From assembly GCA_018136815.1 (NCBI GenBank), contig CM030932.1, forward strand, positions 3,088,614 through 3,152,613: a DNA stretch of 64,000 nucleotides, written 5' to 3'. The DNA is from Isochrysis galbana (lineage: Eukaryota; Haptophyta; Isochrysidales; Isochrysidaceae). Below the pieces are notes generated by a model. It had not been told where the DNA came from, did not search any database, and saw only the letters and a list, made by a program, of their open reading frames with translations. This document shows positions 32,132 through 42,454 of the stretch, piece after piece; position 1 is the stretch's first letter, and each line of letters starts with the position of its first letter. The position numbers were made by a program, and so were the translations under genes.

Positions 32132-32776
32132 TTGGGGAGGTATAGATGTATAGATGCGTGCCATGTGTTTCCATGTTTCCGTGTTGACCGGGAGTCTGTC
32201 ACTCCATCTCTGAGGTCCGTTCTGGGTTCGAAATTTGGTATCGAGTTTCTGGAGGGCACCGTACTTATGGGGTCATGGGGCCGCCATTTCACCCTCGTCG
32301 TCGATCATTCCGCGCTACGATGGCTCCACACGATGAAGGACCAAGTGGCTGGAGGCCCAGCCTCGCGGCTTATGCGTTGGGTCTTGAAGCTAGCGGAATA
32401 CCGCTTCGATGTGATTCATAAACCAGGTGTTACCCATTGTTACGCCGACGGCTTATCTCGCCTAGTAGCGCTCGAGCCGGAACATGATCCATCTCATTCC
32501 CCCTCAAGGACCGACACCGATGTTGTCGCGGCTATTGCCCCTTCTTCTCTCACGGCCCGCCGCCAGCTAGCTCGTGAGCGCCAGGACCGCCAATCCTCTG
32601 ATTCCTCGGAGTCTATCGTCCGGTCGTACCCGCAGCGCGTCCTTCAGCGTCCTTCAGCGTCCACCAGCGCTGTCCCGCAGCGCGTCCTTCAGCGTCCTTC
32701 GGCGCTCCCCGCGAGACTCGAGGCAGGACTTGCGAGGGCCATTGGTCGCCGGGCGCCGAGCTCGGCACGGACTTGA
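32132..32776 (+). pseudogene. Ty3/gypsy RNase H fragment
   Basis: GRHFTLVVDHSALRWLHTMK and RLMRWVLKLAEYRFDVIHKP followed by ADGLSRLVALEPEHDP are the end of a gypsy RNase H (usual pattern TDHxALxWL, RW, D/NADALSR). Beyond the Arg/Ser-rich segment the frame enters CAGCGTCCTTCAGCG-type repeats shared with 60640-60850. Reverse transcriptase and integrase are absent. At its 3' end it meets a gag fragment on the opposite strand. Confidence 0.75.
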
Positions 32777-33852
32777 GTGACATACTCCTCATAATGTTCA
32801 ATGAAGGTCTTGTGGGCCCTCGCTCGAACAAGTTGCCGAATTTGTGTATAGGCAATGGGCAACGCCCCATCGAAGAAGGCTATCAGGACTTCATCGGGGA
32901 GGGGACACCGCCCTGTACGCTCGACCCCGGCCATACATGTATTGATATGGTCGTATTGAGAGCTGAGATCGTTCAAGTCTAGATCGGCTCGAGGGTCGAT
33001 GAGGCTCTTCTTTCTGAGCAGAGGCGAGATAGGCGGTGTAATCACCGGCATCAGTACCTCGCCTGCCGCGATAGAAGCCCCGCAAGTGTTCGAGGGCGCC
33101 AACGCCGGTTTTGTGAAAAGAATTACGGATACGAATCCGAAGTTTCGGCGGGAGAGCCTGTAAGAGAAGGCCATAGAGCTGAATGCCAAGTTGTTCCGTC
33201 ATACCGTCATATGGCACTTGCCATGGAACTGAGTATGATGTCATACATCTGATATCATATGATACTTGCTCCAAACATCTACACTTATAAACCCGCCATT
33301 ACGATAAAAATCTTCTTACTCAGTACTTAGAATCGGATGTTGCATGCTGCTGCTCGATGACTAACCATTTCAAGCTCCCACAGCGGCACCCCTGGAGCGT
33401 CTCCACATCTCCACATGGCGCCGCCCCCACTCCACGGCGGTGTGACACTCGTCGTCGCCGTCGCCGCCGCCGCCATCGTTGCTGCACATCAGGTTGGCGG
33501 CCATTGGGGGGGGGGGGGGGGGCTCGGAGCTGGGAGCGCCGGTATTTCCCATTTCCCGCGCCCGAACTTGTACTAGTAAAACTAGTTGAATTGTAGCCTC
33601 TAGTCTTGTCATATGACACTCAGTATCAGGTCTAGAGCAACTAATACTGAGATATCATATATGATATCATATAATATGACAGAACAACTTGGGCTGAATG
33701 TTTAGGGTATCCCACTCATCAATGGCTTGTTGGATAGCCTTATCAGCCTTTTTATCTTTGCCCGGGGTGTCCATGGTGTCTGGGAGGGTAGGCCTCGTGA
33801 GAGGGGAGGACTCATCAATCATGCCGACCGCGGGTCGAAGTTGGGCGCTCAC
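32690..33852 (-). pseudogene. Retrotransposon gag fragment, interrupted
   Basis: The minus strand encodes DKAIQQAIDEWDTLNIQPKL (33750-33670), then, after about 370 bp of other sequence, QLYGLLLQALPPKLRIRIRN, a frameshift, and DLNDLSSQYDHINTC with THKTFIEHYEEY-like helices, a Gag/UBN2-like capsid pattern. The interruption (about 33240-33660) is bounded by ATATCATATGATA-type palindromes, possibly a small inserted element. The fragment converges with the gypsy RNase H of 32132-32776, so the two cannot be one intact element. Confidence 0.5.
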
Positions 33853-34461
33853 GGTGCGTCTTGGGGGCGTGACGTCGTCATCACCGGCGCCCGCAAAGGG
33901 CTGATTTCGACGCGGTGCGCGGGGGCGGCGGGCGCGATTGGCGTGGCTGTGAGGGCGGGATGCCGCGATATGGTGCGCGATGCGGCATCTACTCGGTGAG
34001 CGGGCACAAGAACGGCCTCGTGGCGCCGCCGGTCGCGGGTCGAAGTTGGGCGCTCACGGTGCGTCTTGGGGGCGTGACGTCGTCATCACCGGCGCCCGCA
34101 AAGGGCTGATTTCGACGCGGTGTGCGGGGGCGGCGGGCGCGATTGGTGTGGCTGTGAGGGCGGGATGCCGCGATATGGTGCGCGATGCGGCATCTACTCG
34201 GTGAGCGGGCACAAGAACGGCCTCGTGGCGCCGCCGGTCGCGGGTCGAAGTTGGGCGCTCACGGTGCGTCTTGGGGGCGTGACGTCGTCATCACCGGCGC
34301 CCGCAAAGGGCTGATTTCGACGCGGTGCGCGGGGGCGGCGGGCGCGATTGGCGTGGCTGTGAGGGCGGGATGCCGCGATATGGTGCGTGATGCGGCATCT
34401 ACTCGGTGAGCGGGCACAAGAACGGCCTCGTGGCGCCGCCGGTCGCGGGTCGAAGTTGGGC
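33829..34461 (+). repeat. 205-bp tandem repeat, about 3.1 copies
   Basis: Units begin CGCGGGTCGAAGTTGGGC at 33829, 34034, 34239 and (partial) 34444 and are nearly identical. Because 205 is not a multiple of three, the reading frame shifts with each unit, so it is not a coding repeat. A diverged relative lies at about 7015-7200. Confidence 0.9.
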
Positions 34462-34479
34462 TCTCTATCCCTTGGCGAT

Positions 34480-34771
34480 TTTAGCGTTGAGCGTCTTCAT
34501 AGTTTTTGTGATAATTACGTACACGTTCAAGTCCATGAAATCATAGAAGTATTGTATTGCGGTGCGTACAGAACCAGGCTGTATCGACCGTGTTTGCTGG
34601 TGATGACCATGGCTTCGTAATGCGCTGCGAGAGGCGCGCTTGAAGGCCATCGATAAAATTATACCGGAGGGGGCCCGTTGTATATTTCTGCGCGGCTGTC
34701 AGAGGCCTGAAATTGAGTATTTTTCGAAAATTTTGCCGGAGGACCCCGGATTTTTTTTGCTGATCTCTCAT
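34480..34771 (-). pseudogene. DDE-type transposase C-terminal scrap
   Basis: The minus frame includes NFRPLTAAQKYTTGPL, matching the FQPLTAVRK end of the transposase at 56290-57351, and the DNA of 34520-34720 aligns with 56125-56320. It is a second, more degraded copy. Confidence 0.45.
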
Positions 34772-34865
34772 ACCAGAACCTATAGGGAGCTTATTTAGGT
34801 CCTCGTTTGCCCATTACCGATGGTGCCCTTCGCACCCCCCTAGTGAGTGACCGGTGACCGGGCTA

Positions 34866-34895
34866 CCCCCATGGGCGAACCAAGTATAAACTTAG
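34866..34895 (+). mobile_element. SINE-like element B, 30-bp right end
   Basis: CCCCCATGGGCGAACCAAGT followed by ATAAACTTAGTT is identical to the right terminus of the 39806-40553 element. It cuts a gag-like frame. Confidence 0.55.
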
Positions 34896-35550
34896 TTCTA
34901 TAAGCGATGTCGTAACCGCCAAACATGATGTCCCACTCTATGAAGTCGGTCCCTTCACCCGAAAACATTGGGAGTGTAGCACCCCCTCCGCATTGGATAG
35001 TGGGTAAGAAAAGGAGGGTGAGGAGGAGAATGAGCCGGAAGTGGGTCTGAATGGACCCAAGTCGGCCCGACCCATGTCGGCCATTGATAGCTCCTCCCAC
35101 GGGAGTTTGGGGGTGTTGGCCATTGATAGCTCCTCCCACGGGAGTTTGGGGGGTGTCACGGACGAGCGCTTTCGCCCCGGGAGCATGGGCTGGCTCAGAC
35201 CCGTGGCGCGTGTGGGAAGCACTATTGAATACGGTGCCTCCCCCCACAGCCGACAGCCGCTCCCTCCTCAGGAGCATCCTCCTCCTCCTCCTCCCCCTCC
35301 TCGCGAATGCGGGTTGGCACGCGAGCGCGCCCTCCGTTGAGAATCGACGCCCACTGAAGGGGCGCTGAGCTCTCAAGTGCGTGGTGCGGTGGTGGTGGTG
35401 GTGGTGGTGATGGCGTGATGGCACGTCTGGGCGGTCGGACGCGGTGCCGCGGGCAGAGCGGGAGGCGCGGTCAGGGTTCGGGTTGATCATGGGGGGGCGC
35501 GTCAGGGGGGCAGGGCGGGGCGCACGTTCGCCCCCCCCCCCCCCTGTTTC
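34896..35550 (-). pseudogene. Possible gag N-terminal fragment
   Basis: LPMFSGEGTDFIEWDIMFGG resembles the start of retrotransposon Gag (Phe-x-Gly-x-Asn/Thr-x-x-x-Trp). It follows a hydrophobic stretch and a two-unit repeat (GCTCCTCCCACGGGAGTTTG at 35090 and 35129). The element-B end at 34866-34895 terminates it. Weak call. Confidence 0.3.
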
Positions 35551-35645
35551 CCACTGTGTTTCACTGTGCTTCTTCCATGGCCAAAAACAGGCTGTTTTTG
35601 CTGTGTTTAGAGGCGATTCTACTGAGTTTAACATGTAGGGTTAAA
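35551..35645 (+). repeat. Anchor-plus-word locus 5
   Basis: ATGGCCAAAAACAG (35577-35590) is followed by CTGTTTTTG and CTGTGTTTA. CAAAAACAG-G-CTGTTTTTG is a perfect hairpin. Edge sequence AACATGTAGGGTT recurs in other loci. Confidence 0.6.
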
Positions 35646-36665
35646 ATAGCCGTTTGACCGCCCCAATGCTAGACGGTGCTGGGCGCTGGGCTCGCTGGGT
35701 AGCGCCTCCTTACTTTACGCCCGGACGCGCGGACTGTCTTCCGTTCGACGACGTAGAAAGTAGGCGGCGGCGGCCGTCCGCGTTTGCCGGGGGGGGAGCG
35801 AATCTCGCCGCTGAGAAAGTTCGAGAAGCCCCGCCCGCCATCCTCGCGCGGCCCTCCCGCCCCCCCCCCCCCCCCCCCGCGGCTCGATGCGCCGCCGCCC
35901 GCCACCTCGGCGCCTGCGCGGTCGCAGCAGCATGCGACAGAGAGAGGAAGCGGTAGGGGCGGGCGGGCGGCGGGCGGGCGGGCGGGCGGCTGAGGTGGGT
36001 GGGTGGGGGACGGGGGGGGGGGAGGGGGGGGGAGCGCGCGGGGGAGGAGGGGGGGGGGGGAACAGCGCCCACCCCCGAGGGTTGTACCCCCCTCTCCCAG
36101 GGCGCCCCCGCCCCCCCCCCCTTCCCCCCTCCACTTCCCCCTGCCGTCCGTCCTCCTTCCCCCCCCCCCTCCCCCCGCGCACGAGATGCGCACGGCGTGG
36201 CGGCGGATTCCCGCGCCACGCGGGGGGAGGGGGGACAGGGGAACAGGGGAAGGGGAGGGGGGGGAACATCGTGGACGTCCCGCGTCTTTCTTTCTCCCTA
36301 ATCGTCTCGCGCACCACGCACCACCCACAGAGGTGAGAGCGGCCTTCCAACTCCTCCGCCCTCTTCCCATCCATTGCCCCCTAGCCCACGCGCTCCACAG
36401 ACGGTGTGCACATGCGTGCGCACACGCACTATGTTCCCACCTCGTCTCATTCATCTGCTCGGGCGGACTTTCAACGATGTGCGCCGACGTGGCGCAGTGT
36501 GCGAATGTGCCAATGACCGGCATGGGCCTCAACGCCTCACTTCCCAACCTTCAAACCGCATGACCTCAAAGCCGCATGACCACTACTCTAATTGGCACTT
36601 GTTCTTCGTCTGCTCCGCTTATTCGTTTCCTTGTCCATGCAGGACCGCATTTGGAACCGTCAACC
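35646..36665. other. GC-rich upstream region of NRT2
   Basis: Dense G and C homopolymers (35860-36270) give open frames on both strands with no protein similarity. The NRT2 promoter and 5' UTR should be in the right part. CACGCACCACCCACAGAG near 36309 could be a 5' UTR splice acceptor, but I cannot show it. Confidence 0.4.
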
Positions 36666-38567
36666 ATGGCAAGCATGGATTTGAAGATCGAGACGCTCGA
36701 GAAAGAGATTGCCTCCCTTCATAAATCCCTCGAGGCCAAGGGCATCAACTCGACCGGTGTGACCGACATTTACGGCCGCCGCTTCCCTGTTCCGGTCGAC
36801 TCTGAGCACAAGGCGACCCAACTCTTCTCCACGCTCTTCAAAGGTCTTGTGCCATATGCGCCACAGCCACATATGTACGCCTTTTGGGTGTCAGCCTTCG
36901 GTTTCTTCTGCACCTTCTTCTCCGTCTTCGCGCCCGCCGCGTTGATGCCGTACATTAAGCGTGACCCCATCGACGGCGGCATCGGACTCAGCGCTACTGA
37001 CATCGCCGATTCCGGTTCGGCTGCCGTCGGCGGCACCATAGCCATGCGTGTCCTTGCTGGTCCACTTTGTGACAAGTTCGGCGCTCGTAAGACGTTCTTC
37101 CTCCTACTCTGGCTTGGTGTCCCGGGCATCATCACCCTCGCCTGCGCGCAGAGTGCTGGCGCAATGATCGCCGCGCGTTTAATGATCGGCCTTTCGCTCG
37201 CCACTTTTGTGACCTGCCAGGTCTGGTGCTCTCAGATGTTTACCCGTGCTGTGGTTGGCACTGCCAATGCGACAGCTGGTGGCTGGGGAAACCTCGGTGG
37301 CGGTGTCACCCAGCTTGTTATGCCATACGTGATGCTCGGCTTCCTCCAAGCAACCGGTACCGACGGACCTGGCGTCGATCGCGCCTGGCGCCTGTGCATG
37401 ATCGTACCGGCCTCCCTCCATGTCATTGCTTCCGTCCTCGTCATCCTCGGACGCGACCTGCCTGATGGCAACTACCGCGAGCTTGAGACGTCCGGCGCCA
37501 AGCAAAAAAGCCAGGGCGGGAAGGCTGTCATGATCGGATTCACCAACATCAACGCGTGGATCTTAACCATAACCTATGGCTTCTGCTTCGGCGTCGAGCT
37601 CACGATGAATAACAAGGCTGTGCTCTACTTCTACCGCTATTATGGTGTCACTCCTCAAATTGCCGGTGTGCTCGGCTCGTGCTTCGGCCTGATGAACATT
37701 TTCGCTCGCTCGTGGGGTGGCATGCTTTCGGACATGCTCAATGCGAAATTCGGTATGCGTGGCCGCCTTTGGTCGTGCTGGGTTGTCCAGACCCTCGAAG
37801 GCATGATGTGCCTCATCATGGGCCTCATTACCATTAACATGCCCTCGCCGGATCGTAAGCGTTGCGATGATGGTTCACTCTGCCCGACCGTGCCTGAAGA
37901 CAAGATCTGGGGCAAGTGGCAGACTTCCAACCCTCCCGCCGGCGCTCCCTTCTCCTACGGCGTCACATACACGTACAAGATCAATTCGACCAATGCCGCG
38001 TTCCTTCCACCGTGCGGCTCCGAGTCGATCTCCACACCGGACTACGGGTGGCTTTTAGGTGCCGATGGAACCGAGACGCTTCTTCCAATGCCGACCACAG
38101 AGAAGTTCATCGTGGTTGGCGATGTGGACAACATGGAGTGCGTCCGCAATCAGGGAACACTCGGAATAACCATGCTCGTCATGATTCTCTTCTCCATCCT
38201 CGTTCAGATGGCTGAGGGTCTTCACTTCGGCATTGTGCCATACGTCTCGCGCCCCGCTCTAGGCGTCGTCTCTGGCATGGTTGGCGCTGGCGGCAACGCT
38301 GGCGCTGTCGTTGGCTCCAAGGCCATTATTGCCGGTGGCAAGGCGACTGACCAGGGATTCGTCGAATTGGGTATCACCATCATGGTCGTCTCGCTCCTTA
38401 TGCACTTCATCTACTTCCCAGAGTACGGGTGTATGCTTCTGCCGAAGGGCACCCTGGGCAAGTATGATCCACAATTGTACAAGCCTGCGGCGGATGCCCG
38501 TGGTGCAGACCAGATGGACTACTCCAAGGTCGTTGGCTCCAACAAAACCCAAGAGGCTACTGCTTGA
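36666..38567 (+). CDS. NRT2: High-affinity nitrate transporter, NRT2/NNP family
   Basis: A 633-aa intronless MFS protein importing nitrate (with protons) across the plasma membrane. The start MASMDLKIETLEKEIASLHK has a CAACCATGG context; an in-frame upstream ATG (36576) adds an unsupported leader. A short N-terminal coiled coil precedes TM1. Family motifs: GSAAVGGTIAMRVLAGPLCD with Gly-Pro-x-Cys-Asp-x-x-Gly-Ala-Arg after TM2; AGGWGNLGGGVTQLVMP (nitrate signature 1, TM5); VGAGGNAGAVVGSKAI (signature 2, TM11). Twelve membrane segments can be counted. Between TM8-9 and TM10 lies an unusual loop of about 90 residues with several Cys (RCDDGSLC, PPCGSES, MECVRNQG), probably extracellular or vacuolar and disulfide-bonded. 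Expression is usually induced by nitrate and repressed by ammonium in the family; no element for this was recognised. Confidence 0.95.
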   Translation: MASMDLKIETLEKEIASLHKSLEAKGINSTGVTDIYGRRFPVPVDSEHKATQLFSTLFKGLVPYAPQPHMYAFWVSAFGFFCTFFSVFAPAALMPYIKRDPIDGGIGLSATDIADSGSAAVGGTIAMRVLAGPLCDKFGARKTFFLLLWLGVPGIITLACAQSAGAMIAARLMIGLSLATFVTCQVWCSQMFTRAVVGTANATAGGWGNLGGGVTQLVMPYVMLGFLQATGTDGPGVDRAWRLCMIVPASLHVIASVLVILGRDLPDGNYRELETSGAKQKSQGGKAVMIGFTNINAWILTITYGFCFGVELTMNNKAVLYFYRYYGVTPQIAGVLGSCFGLMNIFARSWGGMLSDMLNAKFGMRGRLWSCWVVQTLEGMMCLIMGLITINMPSPDRKRCDDGSLCPTVPEDKIWGKWQTSNPPAGAPFSYGVTYTYKINSTNAAFLPPCGSESISTPDYGWLLGADGTETLLPMPTTEKFIVVGDVDNMECVRNQGTLGITMLVMILFSILVQMAEGLHFGIVPYVSRPALGVVSGMVGAGGNAGAVVGSKAIIAGGKATDQGFVELGITIMVVSLLMHFIYFPEYGCMLLPKGTLGKYDPQLYKPAADARGADQMDYSKVVGSNKTQEATA

Positions 38568-39094
38568 CCCCAAGTTTGCAGCGATTTCTGTAAAGGCCTC
38601 CCGCTACGATTCGATCTGCGTGGACGCCACGACTAACCGCTACGTACGGCCGCTGTTCTTGTGGCTGACGTCTTGGTCACCCCTCCCCCCCCGCGTGAGA
38701 ACGTTGCAGGGTTGATCTGCTTCATGGCGGGCGCTGCGCGAGCGCGCTTGTTGGTTTCCTTGTATATTTGCTTGTGTTTGTGAGGCGGCTCTTCTGTCTA
38801 CGACTGGGCCCCCACGGGATGGAGTCAAACGCTTCTTCAAGGCTTTCATCTTAGCACTATCGATCCTCGCTCTACGGTTGGGTTGGACGCATGAACTTTA
38901 ACGGTCGGAGCCAAATGTGGACCGGTCACTCAAGCCTTTATCTTCCCCTCCTCGTAGCCCAAACTTGGGGATGCGGAGGTCACTAGATACACTGGGTTGG
39001 GCTAAATAAGCGGGTTCCGGTAAGGATGGTTTAACAAGAAAAAGTGGGGGGTCCTCCCGATAATTTGTAGGGCAGTTAAACAGGGTCTAACTTC
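38568..39094. other. NRT2 3' flank, no gene seen
   Basis: The 3' UTR should lie within the first few hundred bases. I saw no ORF with recognisable texture and no repeat family member. Confidence 0.4.
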
Positions 39095-42000
39095 ATATAA
39101 CTATCGTTAAAACGATAGGGTCATGGAGCGCGCGCCGCCGCCCGCTCTCGCTGCCGCTGCCCTCGCCATGATGGACGAAGAGCTCACAGACACGCCGCTC
39201 GCCGCTGTCGCCGAAGCGACCGCGCCAGGACGACCCCCCCAGTCAGGTGGGCACAAGAGCCGGCGGGACGCGCCTGCGCATCACCATGAATGACATGTGC
39301 AAAGCCGCCATGCTGGCACCAGCCAGCAGGCAACACACCTCCAGCACAATCCACAACCACACCAGCCACAAAGCACCAGAGGGACGAACCCATAGGGAAG
39401 GCCCCCGGGCCGGGACCCTACACAGCCGCGTTACCGCCCTCGTGCTCCGGCGCGAGGGGCCGGCCCGGTGCCATACAAGACAGGACCCCATTGGGGAAAT
39501 GTCGCATCAAAACAGGCATTGGAAAGAGCAACTTTGGACCCCCATCAGGGGAGACAGCGGCAACAGGGAGGACGACACCGGGGAGACACTCCCCAGAGAC
39601 GCCGAGAGACAGACGGATGACCGCGCCTCGGGCGCTGGAATGACCAGCAAGACACCAGCCCTAGAGGCCCAAAATAACCAGCACAATCACGAATTTGGGC
39701 CAACACAGCAGACATTCCGCACAAAACCCGCCAGAGGGCGAGACAACGCGGTAGACGCACCGAGACAACTAGACCCTAGAGAAGCAAGACAAGGCAGAGG
39801 ACTAATTAACTTCTTAATAGTCTCACCGCACACGCGGCCGTGGACCCTCTACTTTCTACTCACGCAGCAAAACTTTCTACACCCCCTCTCTCCCGGCCCT
39901 TTCCCCCCGCCATCAGGCGACTCCCCCCGTGCACTACTAGGGGGATAGGGGAAAAGGGCTTAGATATGGTCGGTGGCCCGCGCCTCCCCCCGGTGATCCG
40001 TTCCCCCCTTCCTCCTATGCCTACCGGGCTGGCGGCGTCCTCAGTCCCGACTTCACTTGTAAACAGGTGCGGGACTTACATATTTTCCGGTGAGCGGAGC
40101 CCTCGCTCCGCCCACCCCCTTCTCCGCGCTCTCTCTCCCCTCTCCTGCAGGCACGCGCGATGGCGCGCCTGCGACAGGCCTGCAGCTGCCTCTGGCGCCC
40201 CCTGGAGGCTCCTGGAGGCCAGCTCAGGGGGCAGAGGAGGCTGGGGCTGGGCCCTGGTCTCCCCTGCCTCTCCCTCGCTGGCGCTCCTGGGCCTCAGGGG
40301 CCCCCACTCTGCACCTGTCTGCCTGTCGAACAGGGGGGGAGGGGGGGTTGGAGCGATGGGCTGGCCACGAGGGGCCAGGACGCGCGAATCAGGCGAGCCT
40401 GTCAGGGAGAGAGTGGGTCAGCAGGGCAGTGGCCTCCTGGCAAGCCATCAGGCATGCCAGGAGGATGGGTGGTTCCTCCCCCACGGTAGGGGAGGAGTGG
40501 AGAGAGAGGGGGGCTCGTGCCCCCCCATGGGCGAACCAAGTATAAACTTAGTTGACAAGGCAGAGGACTAACCTTGCCTCCCCCCACGGCCACACAGGTG
40601 GCCCTCCTCGACGAAGACCTCGAGCCCGAGCTCCAGGAAGAGGCCGAGTTTCCAGATTCTCACAAAATTATCATCACCTTCACGGCGTACGAGAAGGGCC
40701 ATAAGCCATAAGGCCAAGGACGAGGAGACCCTAGGCGCCATTGTTGCGCATCTCAACAAACTGGAAGGCGTCGACCTGGAACCCGATTTTCTGTCTAAGA
40801 GCGCCTCCGGCCCATGGGAAATAATGGTTACGGCGGATTGCGCGAATCAATTTCGCGAGATGTACAAAGACGTAGCCGACTTTCGCAAGGCGGGCATCCC
40901 GTGCCCAATAGCGGTCAAGTATCAAACTCTCGACGAGAAACTCAAGGGGCTCCCCCGGGCGTCCGACAAAGCGGTAGCCGGCGCTTTCCAAGACGTCTCG
41001 GCGCACCTAGTGGTGCGCAACTACAAGTTCGAGCTGAAGAGTATCATTACGATCAGCTCGCTCGCCAAGGCGGTTGAGAACCAAGGCTTCTACTTTCTCC
41101 AAGGAAACCAAGAAAGGACCAAAATTCTCACTAAAGAAGGGGTCCTAGTAACCCAAGGTAAGAAAGAAGTCTACCATCTTTACGTGACCCCCAAGCAAGG
41201 CTCGTTCAAATCGTTCGACTTTCCGCGCAAGATTCTCCTCAGTGTTAACGGAGCCCCCTACCCCATCGAGTATGCGGTCCGGAATTGCCGCGAGCTCGGC
41301 GGCGACATAAAGAACCTGTGCATCCACGCGGGTCCAAAGGGATGCAAAGGATACCAAAAGGATTACGCCTTGGCCTTCCAACCCCCTCTCCGCATATGCG
41401 TGTGCGCAGAGGAGAAAGCAGCGCGACTCGAGCGTGAGGAGCGCAAGCGCACGGCGCCGCCGAAGAAAACCATCCAAGAGGCCATCAACCCGGGCTCGCT
41501 CGAGCTATGCAAACGTTTTCCCAACGGGAAGTGCCCCATGAATATCGTGGGCAAGGCGTGCAACCGCTCACACGACTACCCGGGCGCGTGGAAAGACGGC
41601 GCGTGCACAATTGTATGCGCGTTTCCGCGCGCGAGTGCCGGACATCCCGGAAAGCAACCAAAGGGAGGATTTTGCGCCCTAGGTGCCGAATGCCGCTATC
41701 TCCACAAGTACGCACGCTTAGCCCGGCTGCTATGTCGCGGCAACGCATTGATCATATACGCACTCACATTCAACTCCACCCTTGGATACCCAGGTGAGGG
41801 ACCGGTCACTATCGTGTCCTACAACATCAACGGTGCCGGACACGGCGCTTTAGGCTCGGCGTTAGCCCAAGCGAGAAAAGCGAGGGTGGACATTCTACTT
41901 CTGCAAGAGCTTCATGCCTACACAGACGGCAGACACCATCGCGCATGCATGACCGCCAAAGCGTTGGGATGGCAAATGGTGCACGCACCAGCGAACATCA

Positions 42001-42125
42001 CTGACCCGGCGAGTGGGGTAGGCATTGCGATACGCGACTCCTCCCCAAGAGTGAAAATGCTACCGGATACGGCGGAAACGCTGGTCGAAGGCAGATGCCT
42101 ACATGCCTACGAGTTAGATGCGTAA
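39095..42125 (+). pseudogene. LINE with CCCH zinc fingers and AP-endonuclease start, disrupted
   Basis: A hairpin (39101-39118) precedes ATG 39123 (MERAPPPALAAAALAMMDEE). The frame fails after about 55 codons and element B is inserted at 39806-40553. Coding resumes (ALLDEDLEPELQEEAEF), frameshifts near 40705 and is then open to 42125. Features: CKRFPNGKCPMNIVGKACNR plus Ser-His (C-x7-C-x8-C-x3-H) and FCALGAECRYLH (C-x5-C-x3-H), tandem CCCH-type fingers likely to bind RNA; then an endonuclease N-terminus with VSYNINGAG and LLLQELHA carrying the catalytic Asn and Glu. The ORF ends inside the endonuclease. The other fragments in the window begin at the endonuclease C-terminus, so the pieces complement one another as one family layout. 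Confidence 0.75.
39806..40553 (+). mobile_element. SINE-like element B with 18-bp target duplication
   Basis: The element starts TTAACTTCTTAATAGTCTCA and ends CCAAGTATAAACTTAGTT (748 bp). It is flanked by perfect 18-bp direct repeats GACAAGGCAGAGGACTAA at 39788-39805 and 40554-40571. It has no conserved ORF. Together with the fragments that keep only its right end, this suggests target-primed reverse transcription by a LINE partner. The end has no poly-A. A tRNA-like head was not recognised. Confidence 0.85.
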
Positions 42126-42454
42126 TAGAATCTAAAGAATTGGAACTAATATCAATAAAAAAATCTTCTTAAAAATCACCGCTACACGTGCGGCGTAAGG
42201 CAGTGTGCTTGTGGACCTCCCTTCTACCCAACCTTAACCCCTAACAACCCCCTCCCCCTTTCCCAGTTCCCTCTTTGGTGGAGAGCCGGTTCCGGGGAGG
42301 CCGCGCGCACTGCCTCGGCCAGGAGCTGGAGTGGAAGGGGCGGGAGACTGTGGCTTTATCTTTTTGCTCGGGCTTGGCTAGTTCATTCCTCCCTTGTGTC
42401 TCATGAGGTCCTCAGCGCTTTCTTCCAAATTCTTCCCATATCGGTTCACCCATC
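42126..42454. other. Spacer after LINE, nothing recognised
   Basis: Contains AATCTTCTTAAAAATCACC near 42160 and CCCCTCCCCCTTTCCC near 42249. No gene is seen. Confidence 0.35.

Noticed and set aside
33829..34461. CRISPR-like array
   Set aside because: Units are contiguous 205-bp tandem copies without short repeats separated by unique spacers, and the genome is eukaryotic.
35669..36563. Overlapping 180-290 codon ORFs before NRT2
   Set aside because: They arise from G and C homopolymers; composition is almost only Gly/Pro/Arg and all frames are open.
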